From Amphibacillus cookii (lineage in GTDB: Bacteria; Bacillota; Bacilli; Bacillales; Amphibacillaceae), in assembly GCF_016908375.1 (NCBI RefSeq), contig NZ_JAFBDS010000001.1:124001-188000 (forward strand): a stretch of DNA of 64,000 bases, written 5' to 3'. Both the position numbers and the translations under genes were made by a program. This document shows, piece after piece, positions 9,120 through 25,852 of the stretch (positions are counted from its first letter, which is position 1; each line of letters begins with the position of its first letter). The notes beneath the pieces are model-generated. The model did not search any database. It worked only from the letters and a program-made list of their open reading frames with translations, and was not told the origin of the DNA.

Positions 9120-9943
9120 AAAAATTTAAACGAATATTGAGCTATACGTTTTTGTCGATTGCTACGATCATTTCGATTTATCCATTCTTTTGGATGGTGG
9201 TAAGTAGCACGAATGCATCTGTCGATGTTACAAGAGGCAGACAGTTACCAGGCACACATTTAATTGAAAACTTAACCAATTTATTTGACCAAGTTAATAT
9301 TGTTACTGCCTTAACGAATTCAGCTATTATTGCTGTATTATCAACTTTCTTGACGTTACTGATTGCTTCATTAGCAGGTTATGGATTTGAGATGTATCGG
9401 AGTCGTGGTAAAGATATTGCCTTTAATATTCTATTACTATCAATGATGATCCCGTTTGCTGCTATTATGGTGCCACTCTATCGTTTGTTTGGTCGGATCT
9501 CTCATACAGCACCACTTATCGGTTTAGATACGTTAGCTGCCGCGTTCTTACCAACCATTACAACTGCCTTTTTTATCTTTTTCTTTAGACAAAACACGAA
9601 AATGTTCCCTAAAGATTTGATCGAGGCAGGGCGAATTGATGGATTAACGGAACTTGGGATTTTCTTTCGGATTTATATGCCAACAATGAAGACGACGTAT
9701 GCGGCTGCAGCTATTATTGCATTCATGAATAGCTGGAACAACTTTTTATGGCCACTTGTTGTCTTACAATCACCAGGGAAGCAAACAATTCCACTATTAA
9801 TCTCTAATTTAGGTTCAAGTTATTCACCGGATTATGGCATGATCATGTCGGCTATTACGATTGCCACTCTACCAACAGCACTTGTTTTCTTCTTTATGCA
9901 GAAGCATTTCGTTGCAGGAATGATGGGATCTGTTAAAGGTTAA
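9116..9943 (+). CDS. ABC sugar permease, MalG/LacG type
   Basis: This 275-residue membrane protein is the second permease subunit of the galactoside importer. The EAA loop reads IEAGRIDGLTELGIFFRI, with an additional MNSWNNFLWPLVVL signature typical of MalG-type subunits. It starts in the stop codon of the first permease, so the two are coupled, and it is followed 32 bases later by the GH36 gene. Confidence 0.88.
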   Translation: MKKFKRILSYTFLSIATIISIYPFFWMVVSSTNASVDVTRGRQLPGTHLIENLTNLFDQVNIVTALTNSAIIAVLSTFLTLLIASLAGYGFEMYRSRGKDIAFNILLLSMMIPFAAIMVPLYRLFGRISHTAPLIGLDTLAAAFLPTITTAFFIFFFRQNTKMFPKDLIEAGRIDGLTELGIFFRIYMPTMKTTYAAAAIIAFMNSWNNFLWPLVVLQSPGKQTIPLLISNLGSSYSPDYGMIMSAITIATLPTALVFFFMQKHFVAGMMGSVKG

Positions 9944-9975
9944 ACAATAGAATTTTTGATGAGGAGGGCGTTTTT

Positions 9976-15325
<5,350 letters not shown>

Positions 15326-15462
15326 AACGGAGCTGCAATTAGCTTTGGGTGTTATTCACCAACCGCTTGGTCCCGAACATTAACGTCCGTAACTTCTAGC
15401 CAAACTAGACGACCTCTACACTTTTAGAGGCGGGTATGATATGAATGGTTATCTAGGATGAT

Positions 15463-15505
15463 AAAAGGGGCAGTTACTTCACTTCTCGAGTAATTGCTCC
15501 TTTTT
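15463..15505 (+). terminator. intrinsic terminator after lacZ
   Basis: AAAAGGGGCAGTTAC pairs with GTAATTGCTCCTTTT (one mismatch, one G-T pair), followed by a T run. It lies ~140 bases after the lacZ stop and closes the galactoside operon. Confidence 0.7.
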
Positions 15506-15512
15506 ATACGTG

Positions 15513-16165
15513 TGAAAGAACAAAGATGTGTCTTGAAGACGATGATTTAGCAGGTGAGATAGGTGTAGGATCCTGTGGGAGTAGCTCTAGCCACGCCAGG
15601 GGGAAGTGAACATAGTTTATAAAAAACGAAAATTAGATTTACACCATGTAGATCATGAAGACAGCGGAATGGCGTCTCAGCATAAGAAATGTCTTATGCT
15701 AGTCGTGTCACATCTTCTTTGCTTTATTTCGTGCGCAAAATAAGAACTTCGCATGAAAACTAGTTACGATCGCACGCAAAGTGAGAACTTCGCATGAAAA
15801 CTAGTTGCGTTCGCACGCAAAGTGAGAAATTCGCACGAAAGCTAGTTGCGTTCGCACGAAAAATCGAGAAATCGCATTCAGTATAAACCCCCACTCTAAG
15901 TGGAGATAAGCAAGGGTTGAGACTTCTGCGGGAATAGGATGAGCTGAAGATCCACTTGAGGCGTGATCTTTGCGACTCAAGTTAGCTGAAGCCATCCCCG
16001 CGAAAAGCGAATTCCTTGCTTTCGGAACGACATAACGTGCTAAACGTATGACTAGGTGGCATGCAGGTAATATCCATGCAGAACTAAAGTCAACAAGCCT
16101 ATTGAATACCACATCTATTGAACACGATCAAGGTTGAATGACTATTTCAGTGTGCATAAGAACAA
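15513..16165 (+). repeat. D-C-B composite repeat, locus I
   Basis: This is the longest plus-strand copy of a ~650-base composite. It has a shortened D hairpin (ATCCTGTGGGAGTAGCTC), then TTAGATTTACACCATGTAGA, then the C tandem array, then TAAGTGGAGATAAGCAAGGG, then a B hairpin (ACTTCTGCGGGA to CCCCGCGAAAAGCGAA). It ends in GGTTGAATGACTATTTCAG. Matching copies lie at 43914-44555 (rearranged), 50975-51192 and 62875-63225. No convincing coding frame exists. Confidence 0.75.
15730..15893 (+). repeat. 41-base tandem repeat (C array), four units
   Basis: Units begin at 15730, 15771, 15812 and 15853, exactly 41 bases apart. Each contains a CGCACGCAAAGTGAGAA-type segment, then TTCGCATGAAAACTAGTTGCG. 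The last unit is the most diverged. An inverted array of the same unit lies at about 44095-44240. Confidence 0.85.
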
Positions 16166-16212
16166 AAGATATGATTTTAGCCGTGAGCAATTCGTTTTGA
16201 AAAAATATAATA

Positions 16213-16226
16213 AGAAAACGATTTCA
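16213..16226 (+). promoter_or_regulatory. cre site upstream of the esterase promoter
   Basis: AGAAAACGATTTCA matches the cre consensus at 13 of 14 positions and lies just upstream of the -35 box at 16235. It suggests CcpA control of the esterase-LacI segment. Confidence 0.5.
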
Positions 16227-16234
16227 GTTTTTGA

Positions 16235-16283
16235 TTGACAATTTTCCAATGAAAAGATAAAATTATATTGGAACCGGTACCAA
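16235..16283 (+). promoter_or_regulatory. sigma-A promoter with LacI-family operator (esterase gene)
   Basis: TTGACA at 16235-16240 and TAAAAT at 16258-16263 are separated by 17 bases. The near-palindrome TTGGAACCGGTACCAA at 16268-16283 covers the expected start point. Its CCGG centre is typical of LacI-family operators. A related site, TGGAACCGGTTCTA, precedes the PTS gene, so the LacI gene between them is the likely repressor of both. Confidence 0.75.
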
Positions 16284-16316
16284 TTACTTTTAACATGTTA
16301 GAAGGGAGGCGCTATA

Positions 16317-17231
16317 ATGTTTTTTGATCTCAAATATGATTATACATCGATGCCCAAATCGAAAGCGTTATCAAATGGAATGAAAGTCATTAAGGGAGAT
16401 ATGAAAAATATTAGGGCGCGAATTGAACGAGAAGATATTGTCTATCAAAGGAAAAACGGAAAAAATTTAAGGATTCGATTCGTTTATCCTGATTATTTTC
16501 AAGAGCAACGCAAATATCCCCTTGTTTTTCATATTCAAGGATCAGCATGGCTTGAACAAAACTTAAATGGGCATCTTCTTGATTTAAAAGATATCGTTAC
16601 AAGTGGTTATATCCTTGCCATTGTTGAATATTTACCGTTGCCATTTGGTAAATTTCCAAGCCAGATTGAAGACGCAAAAATGGCGATGCGATATTTGCAA
16701 GCACATGCAGAAGAATTGATGATTGATATGGATAATGTTTTTCTTTCAGGGGATTCAAGTGGAGGTCATACCGCTTTACTTTCTTGGGCAACATGGAATC
16801 AATCATTACTAGACGCCTCTAATAATGTCTTGCCATCGATAAAAGGGTGTATTGATTTATATGGTGTGGTTGACTTAGTAAGTATTGCTGATGCGGAGTC
16901 TGCAGTTGATCATACCCAATCTACGAGTCCGGAGGCCCAATTGATTGGGGGAAAGATTCCAAGTCAACATAAGGATGATGCGGCTAAGGCATCAGTTAGT
17001 TATTATTTACATGAAGATGTGCAAAATAGCCCGTTACTCATTATCCACGGAAATAAAGATACGGTTGTGCCATTTGAACAAAGCGTTCAGCTCTATGAAG
17101 CATGTAAAAAAGCAAACAAAACAGTAGAATTCTTTTGCGTTGACAATGCCGATCATGGTGGAAGTGTTTTTTACTGTGATGAAGTACTCCAAGTCATCAT
17201 TGATTTTTTGAAAAAGTATACAAATCGATAA
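16317..17231 (+). CDS. alpha/beta-hydrolase esterase (BD-FAE/acetyl-esterase type)
   Basis: The 304-residue cytoplasmic serine hydrolase has the elbow SGDSSGG with Ser147, probable acid Asp248 in HGNKDTVVPF and base His280 in NADHGG. An HIQGSAW segment occupies the oxyanion position usually written HGGG/HGGxW. The family includes sugar and xylan acetyl-esterases and feruloyl-esterase-like proteins. It starts behind GGGAGGCG. Its operator matches that of the PTS gene, so it may remove an acyl group from a sugar entering through that PTS. The substrate is unknown. Confidence 0.75.
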   Translation: MFFDLKYDYTSMPKSKALSNGMKVIKGDMKNIRARIEREDIVYQRKNGKNLRIRFVYPDYFQEQRKYPLVFHIQGSAWLEQNLNGHLLDLKDIVTSGYILAIVEYLPLPFGKFPSQIEDAKMAMRYLQAHAEELMIDMDNVFLSGDSSGGHTALLSWATWNQSLLDASNNVLPSIKGCIDLYGVVDLVSIADAESAVDHTQSTSPEAQLIGGKIPSQHKDDAAKASVSYYLHEDVQNSPLLIIHGNKDTVVPFEQSVQLYEACKKANKTVEFFCVDNADHGGSVFYCDEVLQVIIDFLKKYTNR

Positions 17232-17337
17232 GAGAAAAATGAAATAATCTTTTACGGTTCTGTGGTAAACTATTAATGATATAATGCGCTTAATAATCGG
17301 ATTGACCATTAATACTTTTCACAGGAGGTACTTTTTC

Positions 17338-18336
17338 ATGAAAGTTACCATCAAAGAGATAGCACAAATGAGCAATGTTGCTAAAAGTACCGTATCGAGA
17401 TATTTGAACGGGGGATCAGTTAGTAAAGAGACAGCAAAAAAAATTGCTAAAGTAATAGCAGCTACAGGTTATGAATCCAATTTATTTGCAAGCAGCCTAA
17501 AACGAAAGAAAACGGGGATGATTGGTGTTATCTTTAAGGGCATTCAGTCTGTCAGTGTGGGTAAAATGCTTGAAGAAATAAATGATCGGCTAAGAAAACA
17601 TAACTATTATCCGATTATTACGATTGAAACGATCGGTAACAGTCTTGAACAAGAAGTGGATAATATTCTTACTTTAGCCAAACAAGGTGTTGATGGCATT
17701 ATTTTAGGTACGGATCAATTGACACAGAAACATACAGATGCGATTCAAAGCATTGATATTCCAGTTGTTTTAGTTGGTCAAGAGAGTGATTGCATTCATT
17801 ATCGGAAAATTAATAACGTTAAGGCAGGATATATCGTCGGGCAATATATTGAACAGATGGGCCATACCCGTATTGCCTATCTCGGTCCTGACGATGGAGA
17901 TCGAGAAGTTGGTTACAGCAGAAAAAAAGGGGTTGTTCAATACTTTAAAGAACAAAGAAAAGCATTTGATTTCAGCTATTTCAAAACAGGCTATACGTTT
18001 GAAGCAGGTTATGATCAAGGTGAACATGTGCTGAAGGCTAACCCCAGTGTTGTGATTGCCGCAACTGATCGCATTGCTATGGGTATCATTCAATATTTAA
18101 AAGAAAAAAAGATAGACATTCCAGAACGTATCTCTATTATTGGTTTTGGAAATTACGATTTTTCAAAAGTAGTCTATCCACCATTAACGACAGTAGCCTT
18201 TGATTATAGTCATCTATCAAAGCTAGTTGTACAAGATATGTTGGCCCTGATAAATGAAGAGAAACTGAAATCTAAGGATGAGGTCGATTTAGCATTAATT
18301 GAACGGCAAAGTGTAAAACGGTTAAATTCACTTTAA
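17338..18336 (+). CDS. LacI-family transcriptional repressor
   Basis: The 332-residue regulator has an N-terminal helix-turn-helix (VTIKEIAQMSNVAKSTVSRY, hinge VIAATGYESNLFASSLK), then a periplasmic-binding-protein-like sensor domain. I chose ATG 17338 because AGGAGG lies nine bases upstream; the in-frame upstream ATG at 17284 lacks a ribosome site and would add 18 residues outside the DNA-binding domain. The regulator lies between two genes that carry TGGAACCGGT-type operators, so it probably represses both the esterase and the PTS gene. The inducer is unknown. Confidence 0.88.
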   Translation: MKVTIKEIAQMSNVAKSTVSRYLNGGSVSKETAKKIAKVIAATGYESNLFASSLKRKKTGMIGVIFKGIQSVSVGKMLEEINDRLRKHNYYPIITIETIGNSLEQEVDNILTLAKQGVDGIILGTDQLTQKHTDAIQSIDIPVVLVGQESDCIHYRKINNVKAGYIVGQYIEQMGHTRIAYLGPDDGDREVGYSRKKGVVQYFKEQRKAFDFSYFKTGYTFEAGYDQGEHVLKANPSVVIAATDRIAMGIIQYLKEKKIDIPERISIIGFGNYDFSKVVYPPLTTVAFDYSHLSKLVVQDMLALINEEKLKSKDEVDLALIERQSVKRLNSL

Positions 18337-18460
18337 ACCTAAAAACAAGACAACGAGATTAGTCGAATGCATGAAGGTAAATGCTAGACTTCATATCGAT
18401 GTTTAAGTTGAGAGAGATGGAGAAGCGCGTCCGTTATTATTCTTTCAACGCGTCACCCTT

Positions 18461-18615
18461 TTTATCACGGATAAGCTTCCGTAACACGCCCGCCTCAAAA
18501 TAGAGAGCAGCGCTCATCTATTTAGACGGAGATAATGGCTGCTAATGTTCTGATTCACTCAGCGACAATCAGTGGGAGAAGAATGCCTCTCCGCTGATTG
18601 GAGGTTTGTTTTATC
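18461..18615 (+). repeat. family A dispersed repeat, copy 2
   Basis: It runs from TTTATCACGGATAAGCTTCC to GGAGGTTTGTTTTATC with both hairpins and no E module. It ends seven bases before the LacI operator of the PTS gene, so it sits in or just upstream of that promoter region. Confidence 0.8.
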
Positions 18616-18621
18616 ACAAAA

Positions 18622-18635
18622 TGGAACCGGTTCTA
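18622..18635 (+). promoter_or_regulatory. LacI-family operator before the PTS gene
   Basis: TGGAACCGGTTCTA is a near-perfect palindrome centred on CCGG, 32 bases before the PTS start. It shares GGAACCGG with the site at 16268-16283. I could not assign clear -35 and -10 boxes. Confidence 0.65.
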
Positions 18636-18666
18636 TTCAAAAGAACGGTGTTAAGGAGGAAGAAAA

Positions 18667-20091
18667 ATGGCGAAAAAAGATTATAAAAGTATAGCGGAAG
18701 CGGTTTTAGAAGAAGTAGGGGGGAAAGAAAACATTGAACATGTTGCCCATTGTGCAACACGGCTACGTTTGAATTTAAAAAATGAAAGCGTTCCAAGTGA
18801 TGAGCAACTGAAAAATATCCCTGGCGTTATTGGTATTACTCGTGCGGGAGGACAGCTTCAAATTATTATTGGACAAGACGTAGCAAGTCTTTATCAAGAA
18901 GTATGTAAACAAGGTGATTTCGCAAAAGCAGATTCAGCCTCAACACGTACTGAAAATGAGAAAAAGCCAATAACGATCAAAACAATTGGCAATGGCATAT
19001 TGGATGCTTTGGCTGGAAGTTTAACACCAGCTATTCCAGTTATCATTATTGCGGCATTTTTCAAAATGATTCCAGCGGTATTTGGACCAACGATGTTAGA
19101 CTGGATTGCTGAAGGCAGTGACATATATGTACTTGCAACATTTGTTGGGGATGCTGGCTTTTACTTCTTTCCCGTTTTAATTGGTTACACATCCGCCAAG
19201 AAGTTCAATGCTTCCCCTTTAATGGGTATACTATTAGGAAGTATTATGCTTCATCCCACCTTTGTTCAATTAGCTGAAGAAGGGCAATCTTTTAGTGTGT
19301 TTGGTATACCCACACTTGTTCAGAACTATGCTAACACGATGTTACCAATAATTATGAGTGTATGGATTATGTCCTATCTTGAACGTTTCTTTAATAAACA
19401 TATTCCTGGTGCATTAAAAAGTATTTTTGCTCCTGCTTTAACAATGGTCGTTATGCTACCCATTGCATTAAGTGTTTTAGGTCCGGCTGGAGCTATTTTA
19501 GGAACAGCTATTAGTGAAGCTATTTTAAATATGGATGGTGTCGTTGGATTTATTGGTGTTGCGTTGATCGGTGCTTCTTTCCAACTGCTTGTCCTTACAG
19601 GTATGCATATTATTTTGATCACCTCATTAATTCAAGCGTTTATGGTGAATGGCAGTGAAAGTTTTGTTGCCCCGGGATTAGCTGCTGCTAGCTTTGCAGT
19701 TGGAGGGATGTGTTTAGGTGCTGCCCTGCGCTTGAAGAATAAAAATGAGAAATCATTAGCATGGGGTTACTTTATCTCAATGATTGTTGGTGGGATAAGT
19801 GAACCTGGCCTTTACGGCATTGCTATTCGTTATAAAAAACCTTTGTTAGGGTTGATGCTTGGTGGTTTTGTTGGTGGACTTTATTTAGGTGTTGTTAATT
19901 CTGGTCATTTTACGCTTATCCCATTGACTAATTTATTAAGTTTGCTTGCTTTTACTGGCCACTCGACGGCAAATCTTATCAACGGTATCATAGGCTGTAT
20001 TATTGCATTTGTTGTTGCAGCAATCACTGCTTATTTCTTGACGCCAGCAGATGGGGATTCAAAGTCAGCTCACAAAGAAATGGTCAAATAA
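18667..20091 (+). CDS. PTS EIIBC, glucose superfamily, beta-glucoside type
   Basis: The 474-residue sugar phosphotransferase permease has an N-terminal EIIB domain with phospho-Cys29 (HCATRLRLNL) and a multi-helix EIIC domain from about residue 105 (LTPAIPVIIIAAF; GGISEPGLYGI). There is no EIIA domain, so EIIA must be borrowed, for example from the glucose system. Overall it resembles BglF/BglP-type transporters. No phospho-beta-glucosidase lies nearby, so the sugar is open. The esterase and Nif3-like neighbours suggest a modified sugar. The ribosome site AAGGAGGA is strong. Confidence 0.85.
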   Translation: MAKKDYKSIAEAVLEEVGGKENIEHVAHCATRLRLNLKNESVPSDEQLKNIPGVIGITRAGGQLQIIIGQDVASLYQEVCKQGDFAKADSASTRTENEKKPITIKTIGNGILDALAGSLTPAIPVIIIAAFFKMIPAVFGPTMLDWIAEGSDIYVLATFVGDAGFYFFPVLIGYTSAKKFNASPLMGILLGSIMLHPTFVQLAEEGQSFSVFGIPTLVQNYANTMLPIIMSVWIMSYLERFFNKHIPGALKSIFAPALTMVVMLPIALSVLGPAGAILGTAISEAILNMDGVVGFIGVALIGASFQLLVLTGMHIILITSLIQAFMVNGSESFVAPGLAAASFAVGGMCLGAALRLKNKNEKSLAWGYFISMIVGGISEPGLYGIAIRYKKPLLGLMLGGFVGGLYLGVVNSGHFTLIPLTNLLSLLAFTGHSTANLINGIIGCIIAFVVAAITAYFLTPADGDSKSAHKEMVK

Positions 20092-20255
20092 TTACTTTTT
20101 TAATATACTAGAATGACGCGTTTCAATAAGAACAAGTAGATAGGTGAAAGGGTTTGATGGCTCGCTTGTGATCATTCCCTTTCTATTCATGTATAAGGTT
20201 GTCGTACTAGAATGCAAGATAACTCAAAAATATAATGGAAAGAAATGTGATAAGA

Positions 20256-21095
20256 ATGAGAATTAAACAAGTAATCGATATTTTAAAAGAGAAAACAGGA
20301 GCCGTAGATGTTGATCAACAGCGGACCAATGATCAGGTCATTATCGGTGATCCTGATCAAGAAGTGACAGCTGTGGTGACGACCTTTATGGCTACGATAG
20401 ATGTTATTCATTATGCTGTCGCCAAAAAAGCAAATTTAATTATTACACATGAACCGACCTGGTTTAATGGACGTGATGATACCTCCTGGCTTAAAGATGA
20501 TTTTATTTATCAAAAAAAGAAACAATTATTGTTAGAGCATAATATTGTGGTATGGCGCTTTCATGATTATATGCATTCAGCGAAGAAAGATCAAATCTAT
20601 CAAGGGTTTGAACAAGCACTCGGTTGGCATGATTATAATTTAGCAGGCAACTCCTTAAGTTTGAATCCATTAGAGCAGGCAGCGACTTGTTATCAGATTC
20701 CCAAACTAGAGGTAAGGGCGCTTTTGGCACAGTTAAAAGAAGCGCTTAACATGAAAGTCATTCGCTATATCGGTGCTGAAGATGCCGTGGTCCAACGCAT
20801 TGGGCTATTACTCGGGGGGAGTAGTCTGGGCTTAGGAGATGAAAGAAATCCAATGAAGCTCGTACAGGCGAATCATTTAGATACGGTAATATGTGGTGAT
20901 ATAACGGAATGGACTTTAAGTGCGTATATAAGAGATGCGAGTATGCTAGGTGTGAATAAAAATATGATTATACTTGGTCACGAGAAAAGTGAAGAAATTG
21001 GAATGAAAAATATTGTTCCATGGATGGAAAAACACTTGCCAAATCTAGAGATTTCTTTTATAGATTCTGAAGAGCCTTTTCGCTATTTTTACTAA
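20256..21095 (+). CDS. Nif3-like dinuclear metal protein (DUF34)
   Basis: The 279-residue protein has the Nif3/YqfO fold signature: ANLIITHEPTWFNG near residue 65, with the His of THEP as a metal ligand, and a C-terminal VICGDITEW and LGHEKSEE. The family binds two metal ions and is often annotated as GTP cyclohydrolase type 2, but its true reaction is unsettled. I prefer ATG 20256 because the protein then begins at the conserved MRIKQVIDIL; ATG 20235 and GTG 20247 are in frame and the ribosome site is poor. It follows the PTS gene by 164 bases and may be cotranscribed with it. Confidence 0.75.
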   Translation: MRIKQVIDILKEKTGAVDVDQQRTNDQVIIGDPDQEVTAVVTTFMATIDVIHYAVAKKANLIITHEPTWFNGRDDTSWLKDDFIYQKKKQLLLEHNIVVWRFHDYMHSAKKDQIYQGFEQALGWHDYNLAGNSLSLNPLEQAATCYQIPKLEVRALLAQLKEALNMKVIRYIGAEDAVVQRIGLLLGGSSLGLGDERNPMKLVQANHLDTVICGDITEWTLSAYIRDASMLGVNKNMIILGHEKSEEIGMKNIVPWMEKHLPNLEISFIDSEEPFRYFY

Positions 21096-21183
21096 TTGAA
21101 TAATGTCTGGCGAATGTCGGTGTTAGGGAGATCAATAATAACATTTCGAGTGGTGTGTCTCCAAGTCATTGGCATGCTAACAT

Positions 21184-21327
21184 TTTATCACAGATAACCG
21201 TCCGTAAAGCGCCAGTCTCACAATAGGGAGTAGCGGTCAATCATATAGGTGGGCGCTAAAGTGTCCTGATTCACTCAACTAACCATCCGTGGAAAAAACG
21301 TCCCCGCGGATAGAAGTTTCGTTTTAT
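21184..21327 (+). repeat. family A dispersed repeat, copy 3
   Basis: TTTATCACAGATAACCGTCC to AAGTTTCGTTTTAT, without an E module. It lies between convergent genes. The second hairpin uses ACCATCCGTGG with CCGCGGATAG, a sequence different from most copies but still paired. Confidence 0.8.
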
Positions 21328-21343
21328 ATTTTCCAATAAAGAA

Positions 21344-21395
21344 ATCCGAACTTTAACTCGAATGCCTCATGTGAGGTCATTGAGCAAGTTCGGAT
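21344..21395 (-). terminator. intrinsic terminator of the galactanase gene
   Basis: A ten-base perfect stem (ATCCGAACTT with AAGTTCGGAT) encloses a further imperfect hairpin around CCTCATGTGAGG. On the minus strand it is followed by TTTCTTTATT. It lies about 50 bases past the galactanase stop. Confidence 0.75.
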
Positions 21396-21441
21396 GATTA
21401 ATTTACGGTAGCATTATAGTGATAATTCTACGGTCAATCTG

Positions 21442-24618
<3,177 letters not shown>

Positions 24619-24680
24619 TTATGATAAATTAAAAAGGTTCACCTCCTCATAAATTAAATTAATTTACTTATACAAATAGT

Positions 24681-24694
24681 ATAAAGCGCTTCCA
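24681..24694 (-). promoter_or_regulatory. cre-like site in the galactanase promoter region
   Basis: On the minus strand it reads TGGAAGCGCTTTAT, with the AAGCGCTT core but three departures from the consensus. It overlaps a TATACT that could be a -10 box, about 85 bases before the start. It suggests glucose repression of the galactanase. Confidence 0.5.
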
Positions 24695-24890
24695 ATCGGT
24701 TTTATATATCAAGATATTCGCCCAAATCTTCAAAATATTAAACAAGAAGGATGCTAAAGCTCATCGATTAAGCAAATAATAGTCAAGATCGATACTCATA
24801 TGTGCTAAATTAAGGCAATAAGTAAAATAACATGAATGGTTAGATTATTTAACAAAAACAATAAAAAAGTTTCAGAAAAATCTTTGTATT

Positions 24891-24910
24891 ATAGTGAAAA
24901 CGTTCACTAT
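24891..24910. promoter_or_regulatory. 20-base palindromic operator between galactanase and mur operon
   Basis: ATAGTGAAAACGTTCACTAT is an inverted repeat of eight bases around AACG. It matches the cre consensus at 13 of 14 positions, but its longer symmetry would also suit an RpiR-type operator. It lies 32 bases upstream of the murR -35 box. Confidence 0.6.
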
Positions 24911-24942
24911 TTGGTACAATGTTTCATGTAACCGCTATTTTA

Positions 24943-24970
24943 TTGACACTTAGTTTTATGATGGTAAGAT
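24943..24970 (+). promoter_or_regulatory. sigma-A promoter of the MurNAc operon
   Basis: TTGACA at 24943-24948 and TAAGAT at 24965-24970 are 16 bases apart, with murR starting 28 bases after the -10 box. Confidence 0.6.
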
Positions 24971-24997
24971 CAAACTATATCAAGAAGGAGCGATCAT

Positions 24998-25852
24998 ATG
25001 AAAATCGCAACCATACGCTTAAGGGAATATTATGATCACGCAAGTACAACAGAACAAGCCATTATCGATTATATTTTAAGTCATCCGGATGACGCTTCGA
25101 AAATGACGATTTACAAGTTAGCTGAAGAAACCTTTTCTTCACCATCGTCAATTATTCGTTTATGTAAGAATAATGGTTTTTCTGGTTATAAAGAGTTTTC
25201 TAAGGCGCTTATTTATGAACAAGCCGTCCGCAAACATTATAAAGCGAAGGAAATCGCAGATGTAACCAAAGCGGATTATATTGATGAAATTGTTAATAAA
25301 GTAACGAACAAAAATATTTTGTCCTTAGAAGAAACAACGAACTTACTTGACTTTGATGTGATTAAGCACTGTGTTGAGATGATCTATGATTGTGAAAAAC
25401 TCGTTCTTTTTGGTATTGGTGCATCATTGATTGTAGCAAAAGATGCTCAATTAAAATTTACGCGAATTAATAAAATGGCTTATGTCAGTGAAGATTGGCA
25501 TACACAATTATTAATGGCACGGAATATGACACCCAATGATCTTGGGATTGTTATTTCATATTCTGGACAAACGCAAGAAATGATTGAATGTGCTAAAACT
25601 GCAAAACACAATAAAGCTGAACTTATTTCGATCACAAAGTATGGTCAAGCACCGATCATGGATATTGCGGATCACAATTTATTTGTTGCCGCCAATGAAT
25701 ATGCTTTTCGAAGTGGGGCAATGTCTTCTCGTATTTCACAGCTTAACTTAGTGGATATTTTGTATACATGTTATGTCAATATGCAATACGAGAAGTCGAT
25801 AGAAATATTAGAAAAAACGCAAATACGGAAGGAGTCAGATCAGGATGATTGA
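24998..25852 (+). CDS. murR: RpiR/MurR-family regulator of MurNAc use
   Basis: The 284-residue regulator has an N-terminal RpiR helix-turn-helix (MTIYKLAEETFSSPSSIIRL) and a C-terminal SIS sugar-phosphate sensor (LFGIGASLIVAKDAQLKF; VISYSGQTQEM). In MurR proteins the SIS domain senses MurNAc 6-phosphate. It is the first gene of the mur operon and overlaps murQ by eight bases, so its identity rests on both domain order and context. AAGGAGCG precedes the start. Confidence 0.88.
   Translation: MKIATIRLREYYDHASTTEQAIIDYILSHPDDASKMTIYKLAEETFSSPSSIIRLCKNNGFSGYKEFSKALIYEQAVRKHYKAKEIADVTKADYIDEIVNKVTNKNILSLEETTNLLDFDVIKHCVEMIYDCEKLVLFGIGASLIVAKDAQLKFTRINKMAYVSEDWHTQLLMARNMTPNDLGIVISYSGQTQEMIECAKTAKHNKAELISITKYGQAPIMDIADHNLFVAANEYAFRSGAMSSRISQLNLVDILYTCYVNMQYEKSIEILEKTQIRKESDQDD

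Noticed and set aside
15771-15893. CRISPR-like array
   Set aside because: Units are contiguous 41-base tandem copies with no unique spacers between them, and no cas gene is present.
15801-16112. 103-codon minus-strand open frame
   Set aside because: It is antisense to the C array and B module and contains only repeat-derived sequence.
24630-24660. Leader peptide before the galactanase gene (minus strand, GAGGAGG followed by a short frame)
   Set aside because: The start codon would overlap the ribosome site and the frame is only seven codons; no attenuator hairpin is associated.
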